DNA of 7,068 bases from Gemmatimonadales bacterium (GCA_004525055.1 SPDF01000078.1:1-7068), one strand, 5' to 3'. Shown: positions 1-5,459, numbered from the stretch's first letter. Program-made: numbers and translations. Notes: a model not told the origin generated them from the letters alone.

Positions 1-1
1 G

Positions 2-181
2 GTGACCCAGGCGGAATCGGTCTCGGATGACGGCGTGCTGCGGGTGCGGGTCGCGACGGCGCCCTGGGCCAGTGAACTCAGCCTGATGACGCCCCGTATT
101 CTGGCACGGGTCAATGCCGGGCGATCCGGCCGGATCAACTCAATCCGCTGGATTGCGGGGCCGCTGGGAAGAAGGGACTGA
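2..181 (+). CDS. dciA: C-terminal end of a DciA-like (DUF721) protein, 5' truncated
   Basis: The reading frame is open at the left edge and ends at TGA 179-181, leaving 59 residues. The visible part has the pattern of the DUF721/DciA domain: alternating hydrophobic strands (LRVRVATAPWASEL), the invariant-type Trp after Ala/Pro, then a Pro-x-Ile-Leu-x-Arg-x-Asn segment (TPRILARVNAG) and a closing strand ending in IRW. In the family, DciA is the ancestral bacterial loader of the replicative helicase DnaB. The N-terminal half and any start codon are outside the window. The GTG at 2-4 is in frame, but there is no reason to think it is the start. The gene is followed by a palindromic repeat and a convergent gene, so it ends its transcription unit. 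The assignment rests on one short domain end. Confidence 0.62.
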   Translation: MTQAESVSDDGVLRVRVATAPWASELSLMTPRILARVNAGRSGRINSIRWIAGPLGRRD

Positions 182-188
182 GGACTGA
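175..188. repeat. Tandem 7-bp duplication at the dciA stop codon
   Basis: GGACTGA occurs twice in a row (175-181 and 182-188). The first copy contains the TGA stop of the DciA-like gene. It is a small local duplication next to the larger palindromic repeat and has no visible function. Confidence 0.5.
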
Positions 189-219
189 GGCGAAGGTAAC
201 GCTGTACAACTCCGACTTC

Positions 220-315
220 TGTCATTGCGAGGAGGCCCCAGGAGGGACCGACGAAGCAATCTCGAGGCGATCGCCGACAAGATTGCTTCGGCCACGCTGT
301 GGCCTCGCAATGACA
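220..315. repeat. Palindromic dispersed repeat (MITE/REP-like), ATTGCGAGG...GAAGCAATC type
   Basis: The outer arms TGTCATTGCGAGG (220-232) and CCTCGCAATGACA (303-315) are perfect 13-bp inverted repeats. The inner arms CGAAGCAATCT (252-262) and AGATTGCTTCG (280-290) are a second perfect pair of 11 bp. The centre holds the palindrome GGCGATCGCC (266-275), and the right half has its own small hairpin, GGCCAC-gct-GTGGCC (290-304). Short elements with the TCATTGCGAG...GAAGCAATC signature recur in many bacterial genomes and metagenome bins as non-coding dispersed repeats. It sits exactly between the convergent DciA-like gene and the Met-rich membrane-protein gene, where a folded RNA could act as a bidirectional terminator. 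No coding capacity or transposase is attached. Confidence 0.85.
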
Positions 316-330
316 AAAGTCCTGGAGTGA

Positions 331-732
331 CTACGCCGGCGCGCCGGTCCCGTAAATGCCGCCAACCACCGCGCCGTACACCATGTGGCCGATCAGGCTC
401 CCCATCCATCCGGCAAACATCCCCATGCCCATCATCGGCATCACGACCACCATGGCCATCAACCAGGGGGCCAAGCCGAAGATGGCCCCGCGCATCGGGG
501 CAGGCCCGGGGAGCTTGCTCGCCACCACCGCATATCCGATGGCAAGAATGACCCCGATCATCAGGTGAGCCATCCAGCCGGCCAGTATCATCCCGCCCAT
601 CTGCATCGCGAGCATGTCCGCCGGGTTCATCGGCGGCATTCCCATCATCGGCGCCACATAGAGACCGACCCCCGTCATCACCAGCGTACCCACGATACCG
701 GCCAGGATGGCCTTGCCCCAATTGATCTGCAT
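331..732 (-). CDS. Methionine-rich four-helix membrane protein, function unknown
   Basis: The protein has 133 residues, of which 22 are methionine by my count. Hydrophobic segments lie near residues 8-28, 46-72, 83-101 and 110-130, giving about four membrane helices. The two halves resemble each other: each has a GWM motif (residues 52-54 and 108-110) leading into a Gly-rich helix, and each is preceded by a Met cluster (29-48 and 92-105), which suggests an internal duplication. It resembles the small uncharacterised membrane proteins of environmental bacteria (DUF6789-like), but I cannot name the family firmly. The start at 732 is supported by GGAGG (740-744) with 7-nt spacing. A GGGAAC-N18-GTT promoter lies 95 bp upstream on the same strand. 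Clustered Met with His56 and His116 could bind Cu(I) or absorb oxidants; this is inference. The stop is TAG. Confidence 0.8.
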   Translation of the reverse strand: MQINWGKAILAGIVGTLVMTGVGLYVAPMMGMPPMNPADMLAMQMGGMILAGWMAHLMIGVILAIGYAVVASKLPGPAPMRGAIFGLAPWLMAMVVVMPMMGMGMFAGWMGSLIGHMVYGAVVGGIYGTGAPA

Positions 733-826
733 GGATGATCCTCCGAAAAGGTGAACCTGCCGGACGAGGCGGCACCATCCCGTCGCTTGCCGCTGCCCGT
801 CTTCAGTATTGGCCTATCCCCTTACC

Positions 827-853
827 AACGCGGGAGAAGGCGATTTGGTTCCC
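827..853 (-). promoter_or_regulatory. ECF (SigR-like) promoter for the Met-rich membrane protein
   Basis: On the minus strand, GGGAAC (853-848) is followed by exactly 18 nt and GTT (829-827). This matches the SigR-type pattern GGGAAT-N18-GTT except for the last -35 base. Transcription would begin near 819 and give a leader of roughly 87 nt to the ATG at 732. It is back to back with the plus-strand promoter at 879-905. Confidence 0.7.
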
Positions 854-884
854 GGCCCGAACCGAGGGCCCTGCCATCGGGAAC
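848..884. repeat. Inverted repeat formed by two divergent -35 boxes
   Basis: GTTCCCG (848-854) and CGGGAAC (878-884) form a perfect 7-bp inverted repeat with a 23-nt gap. Each arm is the -35 element of an outward-facing promoter. I read it as a bidirectional promoter rather than a repressor operator, because the equivalent gaps at the other two divergent regions differ. Confidence 0.65.
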
Positions 885-905
885 TCCTCCCGTGGAATGA
901 GGGTT
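879..905 (+). promoter_or_regulatory. ECF (SigR-like) promoter for the peroxiredoxin-like gene
   Basis: GGGAAC (879-884), 18 nt, then GTT (903-905). The predicted start of transcription is near 913, giving a leader of about 60 nt before the ATG at 972. The spacing is identical to the copies at 5468-5494 (sigma gene), 827-853, 2545-2570 and 2573-2598. Confidence 0.72.
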
Positions 906-971
906 TGTCAGCAGGATGGCGTAACGACGCTCCTCTGCCAGGCCATTCCGACTATTCGATCCGAGGTTCGC

Positions 972-1547
972 ATGCGACTTCGCCCCGGTACTACCGCACC
1001 GACCCTTCGACTCCCCGCCATTTCAGGGGGGAACTTTGACTTGGCCAGCCTGTCCGGGCGCCCTTTCCTCCTCTCGTTCTTCCGATTCGCGACCTGCCCA
1101 TTCTGCAACCTGCGAATGCATGAATTAGTGACTCGGCTGCCCGACTTGAACGGCGCTCTTGAAATGGTGGCCGTGTTCGACAGTCCCTTGGCGCACCTGC
1201 AAGAGCACGCAGGGCGACACCGGCCTCCATTCCCCGTGTTGGCTGATCCTGACGGGGCCTGCTATCGAGCCTACGGCGTGGAGCGGTCCGTGGGCGGCAC
1301 ATTCAAGGGGATGATTACCAGGCTGCCCGCGCTCATGCGTGGAATGTTCGTCAATGGCTACCTGCCGATCCCGATTCGGGGCAACCTGTTCACCATGCCT
1401 GCGGACTTCCTGATTGACCGGCACGGGATCATCCGGACCGCCTACTACGGGAAGGACGAAGGGGACCACCTCCCGTTCGAAGCCATCAAGTCATTTGCTG
1501 CCGCGGAAGGAAGCGTCTACGGTGGTCAGGCGTCGCGATGTCCTTAG
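972..1547 (+). CDS. Peroxiredoxin-like (AhpC/TSA-type) thioredoxin-fold protein
   Basis: The protein has 191 residues. The N-terminal pattern (PGTTAPTLRLPAISG, then LASLSGRPFLLSFFR) is typical of the AhpC/TSA and redoxin fold. The active-site region is FATCPFCNLRMHEL, with Cys42 in the peroxidatic position and Cys45 completing a CPFC motif. A closing MPADFLIDRHGIIR strand and YYGKDEGDH (residues 158-166) match the 'peroxiredoxin-like family' group. It probably reduces peroxides or protein disulfides in the cytoplasm; no signal peptide is visible. ATG 972 is chosen because GAGG (963-966) precedes it and the fold begins immediately. The frame stays open upstream to 735 but crosses the promoter at 879-905 and encodes nothing recognisable. 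Its stop overlaps the stop of the convergent LpxR-like gene by 4 nt. Confidence 0.85.
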   Translation: MRLRPGTTAPTLRLPAISGGNFDLASLSGRPFLLSFFRFATCPFCNLRMHELVTRLPDLNGALEMVAVFDSPLAHLQEHAGRHRPPFPVLADPDGACYRAYGVERSVGGTFKGMITRLPALMRGMFVNGYLPIPIRGNLFTMPADFLIDRHGIIRTAYYGKDEGDHLPFEAIKSFAAAEGSVYGGQASRCP

Positions 1548-2533
1548 ATCGTAACCGCGAGGGTAGTGTACGTATGCGCAGTTCCCTGAGAACCATATTC
1601 GCGTGAACTCGTGACAACGCGCCATTCCACACCAAGCCCATAGGCCCGTGCGCCCAGCCCGAGCTCCAAGGTCCCCACGTACGGCAGGTGCCCGACGCTC
1701 GGACCGGTGCGGAAGAACCCACCATCCAGAAACAAGTTTCCGGCGACTACCCGCCCACGGATGGCGCCGATCAGGTAGAACCCCGGTGCCGACTCTACGG
1801 CGCTCGACCGCCGCCACTCGGAGACCCCGGACGCTCCCAACTCCACCGCGACTTCCACGCCGATCTCAACCGCCCGGCGTACAGTCCCCAGCGAGGCGTT
1901 CCACACCGGCGTGATTCTCACCCCGAGCAACGCCTTGGCATCGGTACGGATCAGATCCGCGGAGCCTGCGAAGGTGATGTCGAGCGTTGGCTCCGCACCC
2001 AGTTGAGCCGTCCAGCCGCTGGGCGCACTCTGCCCGATTAGTCGGTGGAAGGAGCGCTGTGACGGTCCCGCAAGCGACAAAGGTCCGGTCACACCCAGCG
2101 TGATGGTGAGTTCCCGCTCGAATCCCGCTGTATGGACGCGTGTGACCATCGAGGCCCCAAGCCATCCGGCATACGCGCGATCACCGCTCTCCGGCTTCAC
2201 GCGAGTGGTCAACGGTGTGTAGATCTCTTGCCCGAGGATCAAGCTCCAATCCTGACATGGGACGCTCCCGCCGTCGGCTCCGCACCCGGGGATGGAACGG
2301 AAGAGTCTTTGTCCAAGAGGAGAGGCAATCGCGTGCGGAATACGCAACCGGATCCCCTGAGTGTAATCGACGTCAGTTCGTGCGCCTGCAATCCCGGAGT
2401 TCAGGGCGTCATTGTCGACCTCCACGCTCCACGGCCGTTGGGCCTCGGCACGCGGTACCAGGCCGATCGAGAGGAGTCCTATCAGGAGGCCGAGTCGGTG
2501 CCGCATCCAGCGTTCAAAGTGTGGGCGTGTCAT
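1544..2533 (-). CDS. lpxR: LpxR-like outer-membrane lipid A 3'-O-deacylase family protein (DUF2219)
   Basis: With the start at 2533 the protein has 329 residues, close to Salmonella LpxR. Residues 1-31 form a signal peptide: basic n-region, core LGLLIGLLSIGLV, cleavage after AEA. The mature N-terminus carries EVDNDAL (Asn41-Asp42) and DVDYTQGIRL, matching the N-D and YTqG motifs at the LpxR active site. RAYAGWL (119-125) matches the family's DRPYAGWL, and GPSQRSFHRLIG with His163, followed by GW-x-AQL-x-x-EP, matches the catalytic-His region. The rest alternates amphipathic strands, as expected of a 12-strand barrel. Family members remove the 3'-acyloxyacyl chain of lipid A. Cys84 and Cys93 could form a disulfide. 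ATG 2584 is in frame but lies upstream of the promoter at 2545-2570, so I reject it. ATG 2506 (MRHRLG) is a good alternative start. Specificity is unproven. Confidence 0.82.
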   Translation of the reverse strand: MTRPHFERWMRHRLGLLIGLLSIGLVPRAEAQRPWSVEVDNDALNSGIAGARTDVDYTQGIRLRIPHAIASPLGQRLFRSIPGCGADGGSVPCQDWSLILGQEIYTPLTTRVKPESGDRAYAGWLGASMVTRVHTAGFERELTITLGVTGPLSLAGPSQRSFHRLIGQSAPSGWTAQLGAEPTLDITFAGSADLIRTDAKALLGVRITPVWNASLGTVRRAVEIGVEVAVELGASGVSEWRRSSAVESAPGFYLIGAIRGRVVAGNLFLDGGFFRTGPSVGHLPYVGTLELGLGARAYGLGVEWRVVTSSREYGSQGTAHTYTTLAVTI

Positions 2534-2544
2534 GGTACAGGGTG

Positions 2545-2570
2545 AACTGCTCTCGGCAGGCGATAGTTCC
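2545..2570 (-). promoter_or_regulatory. ECF (SigR-like) promoter for the LpxR-like gene
   Basis: On the minus strand, GGAAC (2570-2566) is followed by 18 nt and GTT (2547-2545). Transcription starting 7-9 nt further on would begin near 2537, only a few bases before ATG 2533. The mRNA would be nearly leaderless, or translation would begin at ATG 2506. This promoter rules out the in-frame ATG at 2584 as the start. Confidence 0.66.
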
Positions 2571-2578
2571 GAGGAACT
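2565..2578. repeat. Palindrome of two divergent -35 boxes
   Basis: AGTTCC (2565-2570), GA, AGTTCC's complement GGAACT (2573-2578). The arms are perfect and only 2 bp apart. Each is the -35 box of an outward promoter with an N18-GTT -10 element. Two polymerases could hardly occupy both at once, so the two promoters should compete. Confidence 0.65.
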
Positions 2579-2598
2579 TTTCATCGCGTTCGTGGGTT
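2573..2598 (+). promoter_or_regulatory. ECF (SigR-like) promoter for the patatin remnant and possibly brxC
   Basis: GGAAC (2573-2577), 18 nt, GTT (2596-2598). Transcription would start near 2606, about 45 nt ahead of the GTG at 2651. No clear terminator lies between the remnant and the BrxC-like gene at 3027, and I found no separate motif copy for brxC, so this promoter may now serve that gene. Confidence 0.66.
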
Positions 2599-2650
2599 GT
2601 AATCACACGAATGCTCACCGGGGCCGGGTGCCCTCGACCCCTGGAGGCCT

Positions 2651-2927
2651 GTGCCCGACGTGACCACCGATTCGCCAACGAGTACCGATCACGCGGTCAC
2701 CGCCTTCGTCCTGGCTGGGGGGGGGGAGTCTCGGTGTAGTCGAGGTGGGAATGCTCAAGGCACTGACGCAGTTCGGCCTGAGAGCGGACTTGGTGGTCGG
2801 GTCTTCGGTCGGAGCCATCAACAGCGTGTTCTACGCGGCCGATCCGACTTCGGAAGGGATCCAGCGAATTGAAAGCATTTGGAGAGGTCCTCGATCGTGC
2901 CGCGGAGACGACTGCGGCCTGGTTTGA
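2651..2927 (+). pseudogene. Patatin-like phospholipase, frameshifted and truncated
   Basis: The frame from GTG 2651 (alternative GTG 2660) reads into FVLAGGG, the patatin oxyanion-hole motif, at a run of ten G (2717-2726). It then goes out of frame and stops at 2870-2872. In the next frame, SLGVVEVGMLKALTQFG follows directly, and GSSVG places the nucleophile Ser at codon 2805-2807, followed by AINSVFYAADPTSEGIQRIESIW. Nine Gs would join the two halves. After about residue 75 the similarity ends (stop 2925-2927), and no frame downstream shows the catalytic Asp domain, so roughly two thirds of a normal patatin is missing. Patatin-family enzymes hydrolyse acyl lipids. GGAGG (2643-2647) is very close to GTG 2651. 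The 2928-3026 stretch holds nothing I recognise. The G run could be a sequencing error, but the lost C-terminus would still mark a pseudogene. Confidence 0.8.
2717..2726. repeat. Homopolymeric tract of ten G
   Basis: Ten consecutive G lie inside the patatin GGG motif. Losing one G restores the frame between LAGGG and SLG. Such tracts are prone to slippage in replication and to miscounting in sequencing. It is the longest G run I saw in the window. Confidence 0.85.
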
Positions 2928-3026
2928 GTCTAGCGGCCTCGAGATCGCCTCGGATTGGGGGACATTAGCGCCCCATTGTCACGCGTAACTCGCGAGCAGT
3001 TCAATCACCCTGAGGGGAAGACCATC

Positions 3027-3392
3027 ATGACGATCCATAGGTTTGACGAGACCGGAGGCCCTACCTGGCCGGAAGTGCTCGAGTCGGCGCCTGTCCTCGT
3101 GCTCTACAAGCACAGCCCGGTGTGCATGACGTCCTCATTTGCGCAACGGGAGATCAAGGCACTGCACAAGGCCCTCCCGACGCTTCCGATCTATCAGGTC
3201 GACGTGATTCACAATCGCGGGCTCGCGCACCGAATGGCTGCCGACCTCCAGGTGCGGCACGAGTCACCCCAGGTGTTCGTGGTTCGTGACGGTCGGGCCG
3301 TGTGGCACACCTCCCATTTCGCGGTCAAGGCGGGCACGCTGCGCAAGCAAATCGAACGGGCGCAGCAGATGGACGCGGCAACCGCACCGTAG
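3027..3392 (+). CDS. brxC: BrxC/YtxJ-like monothiol bacilliredoxin (DUF2847)
   Basis: The protein has 121 residues and a thioredoxin-like fold: a VLVLYKHS strand, a single active-site cysteine at Cys33 (KHSPVCMTS; YtxJ/BrxC has KHS-x-x-CPIS), helix FAQREIKAL, strand IYQVDVI, and the HESPQVFVVRDGRAVWHTSH block, whose Pro81 is the usual cis-Pro. It is the only Cys in the protein. Family members remove or transfer bacillithiol from S-bacillithiolated proteins, or act in the bacillithiol redox chain, in the cytoplasm. ATG 3027 is chosen for the strong GAGGGG (3012-3017) ribosome site and because the fold starts there; the frame is open from 2955. It may be cotranscribed with the patatin remnant. 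Its presence suggests that the host makes bacillithiol. It converges with the TlpA fusion gene, 28 nt apart. Confidence 0.88.
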   Translation: MTIHRFDETGGPTWPEVLESAPVLVLYKHSPVCMTSSFAQREIKALHKALPTLPIYQVDVIHNRGLAHRMAADLQVRHESPQVFVVRDGRAVWHTSHFAVKAGTLRKQIERAQQMDAATAP

Positions 3393-3420
3393 GCGGCAGC
3401 AAGCGGGGTTCAAGGGACAA

Positions 3421-4977
3421 TTAGTGGTGGTGGTTCATGCCCTCATCGTTCGTCGGTGGTCCTTCCCGCGCTAATTCCGCTCGAATGGCGGCGCGCAGTC
3501 CTGACGCTTGTCGCGCTGACAGTCCCCCGATCCATCGCCCTGCCACCCGACCTTCCCGATCGATAAGCAGCGTGACCGGTAGCCCAGGAAGGTGGTACTC
3601 GTTCTGTAGCTTCCCGTCACCCAGCGCCACCGGCATGGTCAGTCCGAGGCCGTTCAGGAACCGGCGCGCGGCGTCATGATCGTGCTCGTCGTTGAGCGAG
3701 GCGTAGCGGAGACCCTCGCCATCAAATTCCCGTGCGATGGAATCGAGCGCCGGCATCTCCGCACGACACGGTGCGCACCAACTGGCCCAGAAATTCACCA
3801 ACACTACTGAGCCTGACCAATCCGCGAGGGAAAGTCGTCCCCCATCAAGCAGGGGCAAGTCGAAGGCGCGAAACGTGTCGCGCCGCCCCCCCGTCGTGCC
3901 GCTCACCAGCCCAGCGCCATCCAACACATATACTCGCCCCTCGGCATCGGCCGCGAGCGTCGGGATTGCGGTGGGGAATTCGGCCGTCGCCAGGAGCGCC
4001 CCCGTGGCGGGATCAATCTGATCCAGCCGGCTCGCCTCGGTCGTATACCCCGGCGTGCTGAGCGCGTAGAGTCGGCCCCCAGGCCCCATCACCAGACCAA
4101 GGTTCACGGGGTGGTAGTCGATGACGGCGGCACCGTCGATCAACTCGAAGCGAACCTCCTCCGTGGTTTGTGGCAAATCGCGGCGGAGGACCCACAGGGT
4201 GTCGCCGACTGGTGAGAGGGCGATAATCTCATCCCGAATGAATGGCGCGTAGAAGATCCGGATGCCGTCCGTCGCGACCTGCCCGGCGTTGTTCAACTCC
4301 GCCAGGATGCCCTGCTCAGGAATGGTCACCCGCCCAAGGCCTCGCTGCACGCCATCGCTGAGAGAGGCTACGAGCGGAGCAGCATCGTCGGGCCAGCGAT
4401 AGGCAAATCGCTGGGAGGAGCGTGCCAGATAGGGATGCGCCCCGTCTGGCGTGCCCGTCACAACAGGGAACGCAAACGCGGTTGAGTCTTCGCGCACCAC
4501 CTGTCCCGTGGAATCCACCAGGAGAAGCATGCCGCGGGCATCCGTTGCCCACAGGCCCTTGTCGGACGCTGCTGCCGCAGACAGGAGCACCCGACCCTCC
4601 AGGTTCAATTCCGGCCGAGATGACCGAAGGTGGTCGTCCACAGCCAACAACTGACCAGCACCGTCAAGCACGAGCGCGGCCTCATGGCCGGCCACCGCGC
4701 CCCGGCCTTCGAGCCAGAGGAGTTGAACAGGTAGGTCGGGCGCGTCGCTGTCCGGGATGAGGCGTAGGGGAGCGAGTGAGGTGGTGCGGTGGACTATCCC
4801 TCCGATCGTATCGACGAGGGAGGGAGGAGCCCCTGGCACCGGCGTGCTGGCCGGTGCCCGGGTCCGCCGGCCGAAGCCGAGCGCCACGAGTGCGACACCG
4901 ATGAGGACAGCCACTGCGAGCAGCCCCCCCCATCGGGCACGCCCCGCGAGCCCTGTCGGACGGCGGAAGGGGATCAC
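3421..4977 (-). CDS. Membrane-anchored propeller-like domain fused to a TlpA-type thioredoxin
   Basis: The protein has 518 residues. An N-terminal membrane anchor (about 17-36) follows a basic stretch, which places the rest in the periplasm. Residues 55-370 form a repetitive beta-rich region with blade-like motifs (WATDARGMLLLVDSTG, IFYAPFIRDEIIALSPVGD, LYALSTPG, VYVLDGAG), probably a six-bladed propeller. Residues 372-505 are a TlpA/ResA-type thioredoxin: VVLVNFWASWCAPCR with Cys401 and Cys404, and the cis-Pro loop GLPVT (Pro467). It should reduce or isomerise disulfides in exported proteins, with the propeller recruiting a partner. GTG 4977 overlaps the stop of the upstream gene (GTGA), implying translational coupling; the SD is weak. 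The C-terminus NHHH is natural sequence, not a tag. The thioredoxin call is firm; the propeller call is by eye. Confidence 0.88.
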   Translation of the reverse strand: MIPFRRPTGLAGRARWGGLLAVAVLIGVALVALGFGRRTRAPASTPVPGAPPSLVDTIGGIVHRTTSLAPLRLIPDSDAPDLPVQLLWLEGRGAVAGHEAALVLDGAGQLLAVDDHLRSSRPELNLEGRVLLSAAAASDKGLWATDARGMLLLVDSTGQVVREDSTAFAFPVVTGTPDGAHPYLARSSQRFAYRWPDDAAPLVASLSDGVQRGLGRVTIPEQGILAELNNAGQVATDGIRIFYAPFIRDEIIALSPVGDTLWVLRRDLPQTTEEVRFELIDGAAVIDYHPVNLGLVMGPGGRLYALSTPGYTTEASRLDQIDPATGALLATAEFPTAIPTLAADAEGRVYVLDGAGLVSGTTGGRRDTFRAFDLPLLDGGRLSLADWSGSVVLVNFWASWCAPCRAEMPALDSIAREFDGEGLRYASLNDEHDHDAARRFLNGLGLTMPVALGDGKLQNEYHLPGLPVTLLIDREGRVAGRWIGGLSARQASGLRAAIRAELAREGPPTNDEGMNHHH

Positions 4978-5372
4978 GCCTTCTTGACCGTCGCGATCTG
5001 AATCGCCATTGCACCACCGGCCGAGAACGCCTTGCCCGTCACCGTCACCTCCTGCTCAGCGTATTCCTTGAGCAGCGGGTTCTGCGCGTCACCGGGCATC
5101 GCCGCCGAGGTGGGAATGTAGAGCTTGCCCTCCTTAGTCAGGATCGCGAGCGGAATGCCCTTGTCGGCGCAGACTTGGGCACACATCCGGTGCGAGGGGC
5201 CGCTCAACCCCTGGCCGAACTTGCAGGACACATCCACGACCATGCCGGTAATGGTCACATCCTTGCCTGAGGGTGCCGCGGGCATCTTCGCACCGCTTTG
5301 AGCATGAGCCGCGGCTGGCGCAAACGCGCCGAGCGCGAGTGCCAGGGTGGCGGTTATGAGGGACTTCCGCAT
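4974..5372 (-). CDS. Small secreted three-cysteine protein, function unknown
   Basis: The protein has 132 residues, with a clear signal peptide (MRKS, hydrophobic core, cleavage after AHA at residue 24). The mature part is a small beta-rich domain, VTITGMVVDVSCKFG through VTVTGKAFSAGGAMAIQI. It has Cys50 and the cluster His61-x2-Cys64-x3-Cys68, followed by DKGIPLAILTKEGKLY. Similar small exported domains with a 'GxVVDxxC...CAxxC...G.P.aiLt..gk.Y' pattern occur in many bacteria without an assigned role, as far as I know. ATG 5372 has GGAGG (5378-5382) with 5-nt spacing and leads straight into the signal peptide. The frame is open to 5924, but that part is antisense to the sigma gene. It is the first gene of an operon with the TlpA fusion (4-nt overlap), so its cysteines are plausible substrates of that thioredoxin. 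They could also bind a metal. Confidence 0.85.
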   Translation of the reverse strand: MRKSLITATLALALGAFAPAAAHAQSGAKMPAAPSGKDVTITGMVVDVSCKFGQGLSGPSHRMCAQVCADKGIPLAILTKEGKLYIPTSAAMPGDAQNPLLKEYAEQEVTVTGKAFSAGGAMAIQIATVKKA

Positions 5373-5405
5373 GGAAACCTCCGCAAAATGGGATAAGGGG
5401 CTAAC

Positions 5406-5422
5406 CCCCGCCGATGGCGGGG
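5406..5422 (-). other. GC-rich hairpin in the leader of the secreted-protein/TlpA operon
   Basis: CCCCGCC (5406-5412), GAT, GGCGGGG (5416-5422) is a 7-bp perfect stem with a 3-nt loop. It lies between the predicted start of transcription and the ribosome site of the minus-strand operon. No T run follows on either strand, so it is not a standard terminator. It could affect RNA stability or do nothing. Confidence 0.4.
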
Positions 5423-5432
5423 ACACTGAACG

Positions 5433-5459
5433 AAGGCGGGGCTTGGCCAGGAAGTTCCC
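5433..5459 (-). promoter_or_regulatory. Possible weak ECF promoter for the secreted-protein/TlpA operon
   Basis: On the minus strand, GGGAAC (5459-5454) is followed by 18 nt and CTT (5435-5433) instead of GTT; a GTT lies 4 nt further on, at 5431-5429. The position is right for a leader of about 50 nt before ATG 5372. The -35 box is intact but the -10 is off consensus, so this is the least certain of the six copies. Confidence 0.4.

Noticed and set aside
225..551. Plus-strand frame across the palindromic repeat and the Met-rich gene.
   Set aside because: Its composition is that of an antisense shadow; it starts inside the repeat and has no ribosome site.
735..971. In-frame upstream extension of the peroxiredoxin-like gene (79 extra codons).
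   Set aside because: It crosses the divergent ECF promoters, resembles no protein, and lacks a ribosome site at 735; ATG 972 fits both fold and promoter.
1029..1055. GGGAAC inside the peroxiredoxin-like coding sequence.
   Set aside because: The base triplet 18 nt downstream is TCC, not GTT, and it lies within a gene.
1560..1586. GTTCCC (minus-strand GGGAAC) at 1581-1586.
   Set aside because: There is no GTT at 18 nt and the site lies inside the LpxR-like gene.
2928..3026. Possible further gene remnant between the patatin pseudogene and brxC.
   Set aside because: I read all three plus-strand frames and saw no patatin continuation or other recognisable domain, and no motif promoter for brxC.
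3421..3433. NHHH C-terminus of the TlpA fusion as a vector-derived His tag.
   Set aside because: Only three His, in natural context in a genomic operon; no vector sequence is nearby.
4466..4492. GGGAAC at 4466-4471.
   Set aside because: The triplet after 18 nt is TCG; it lies within the TlpA fusion gene on the antisense strand.
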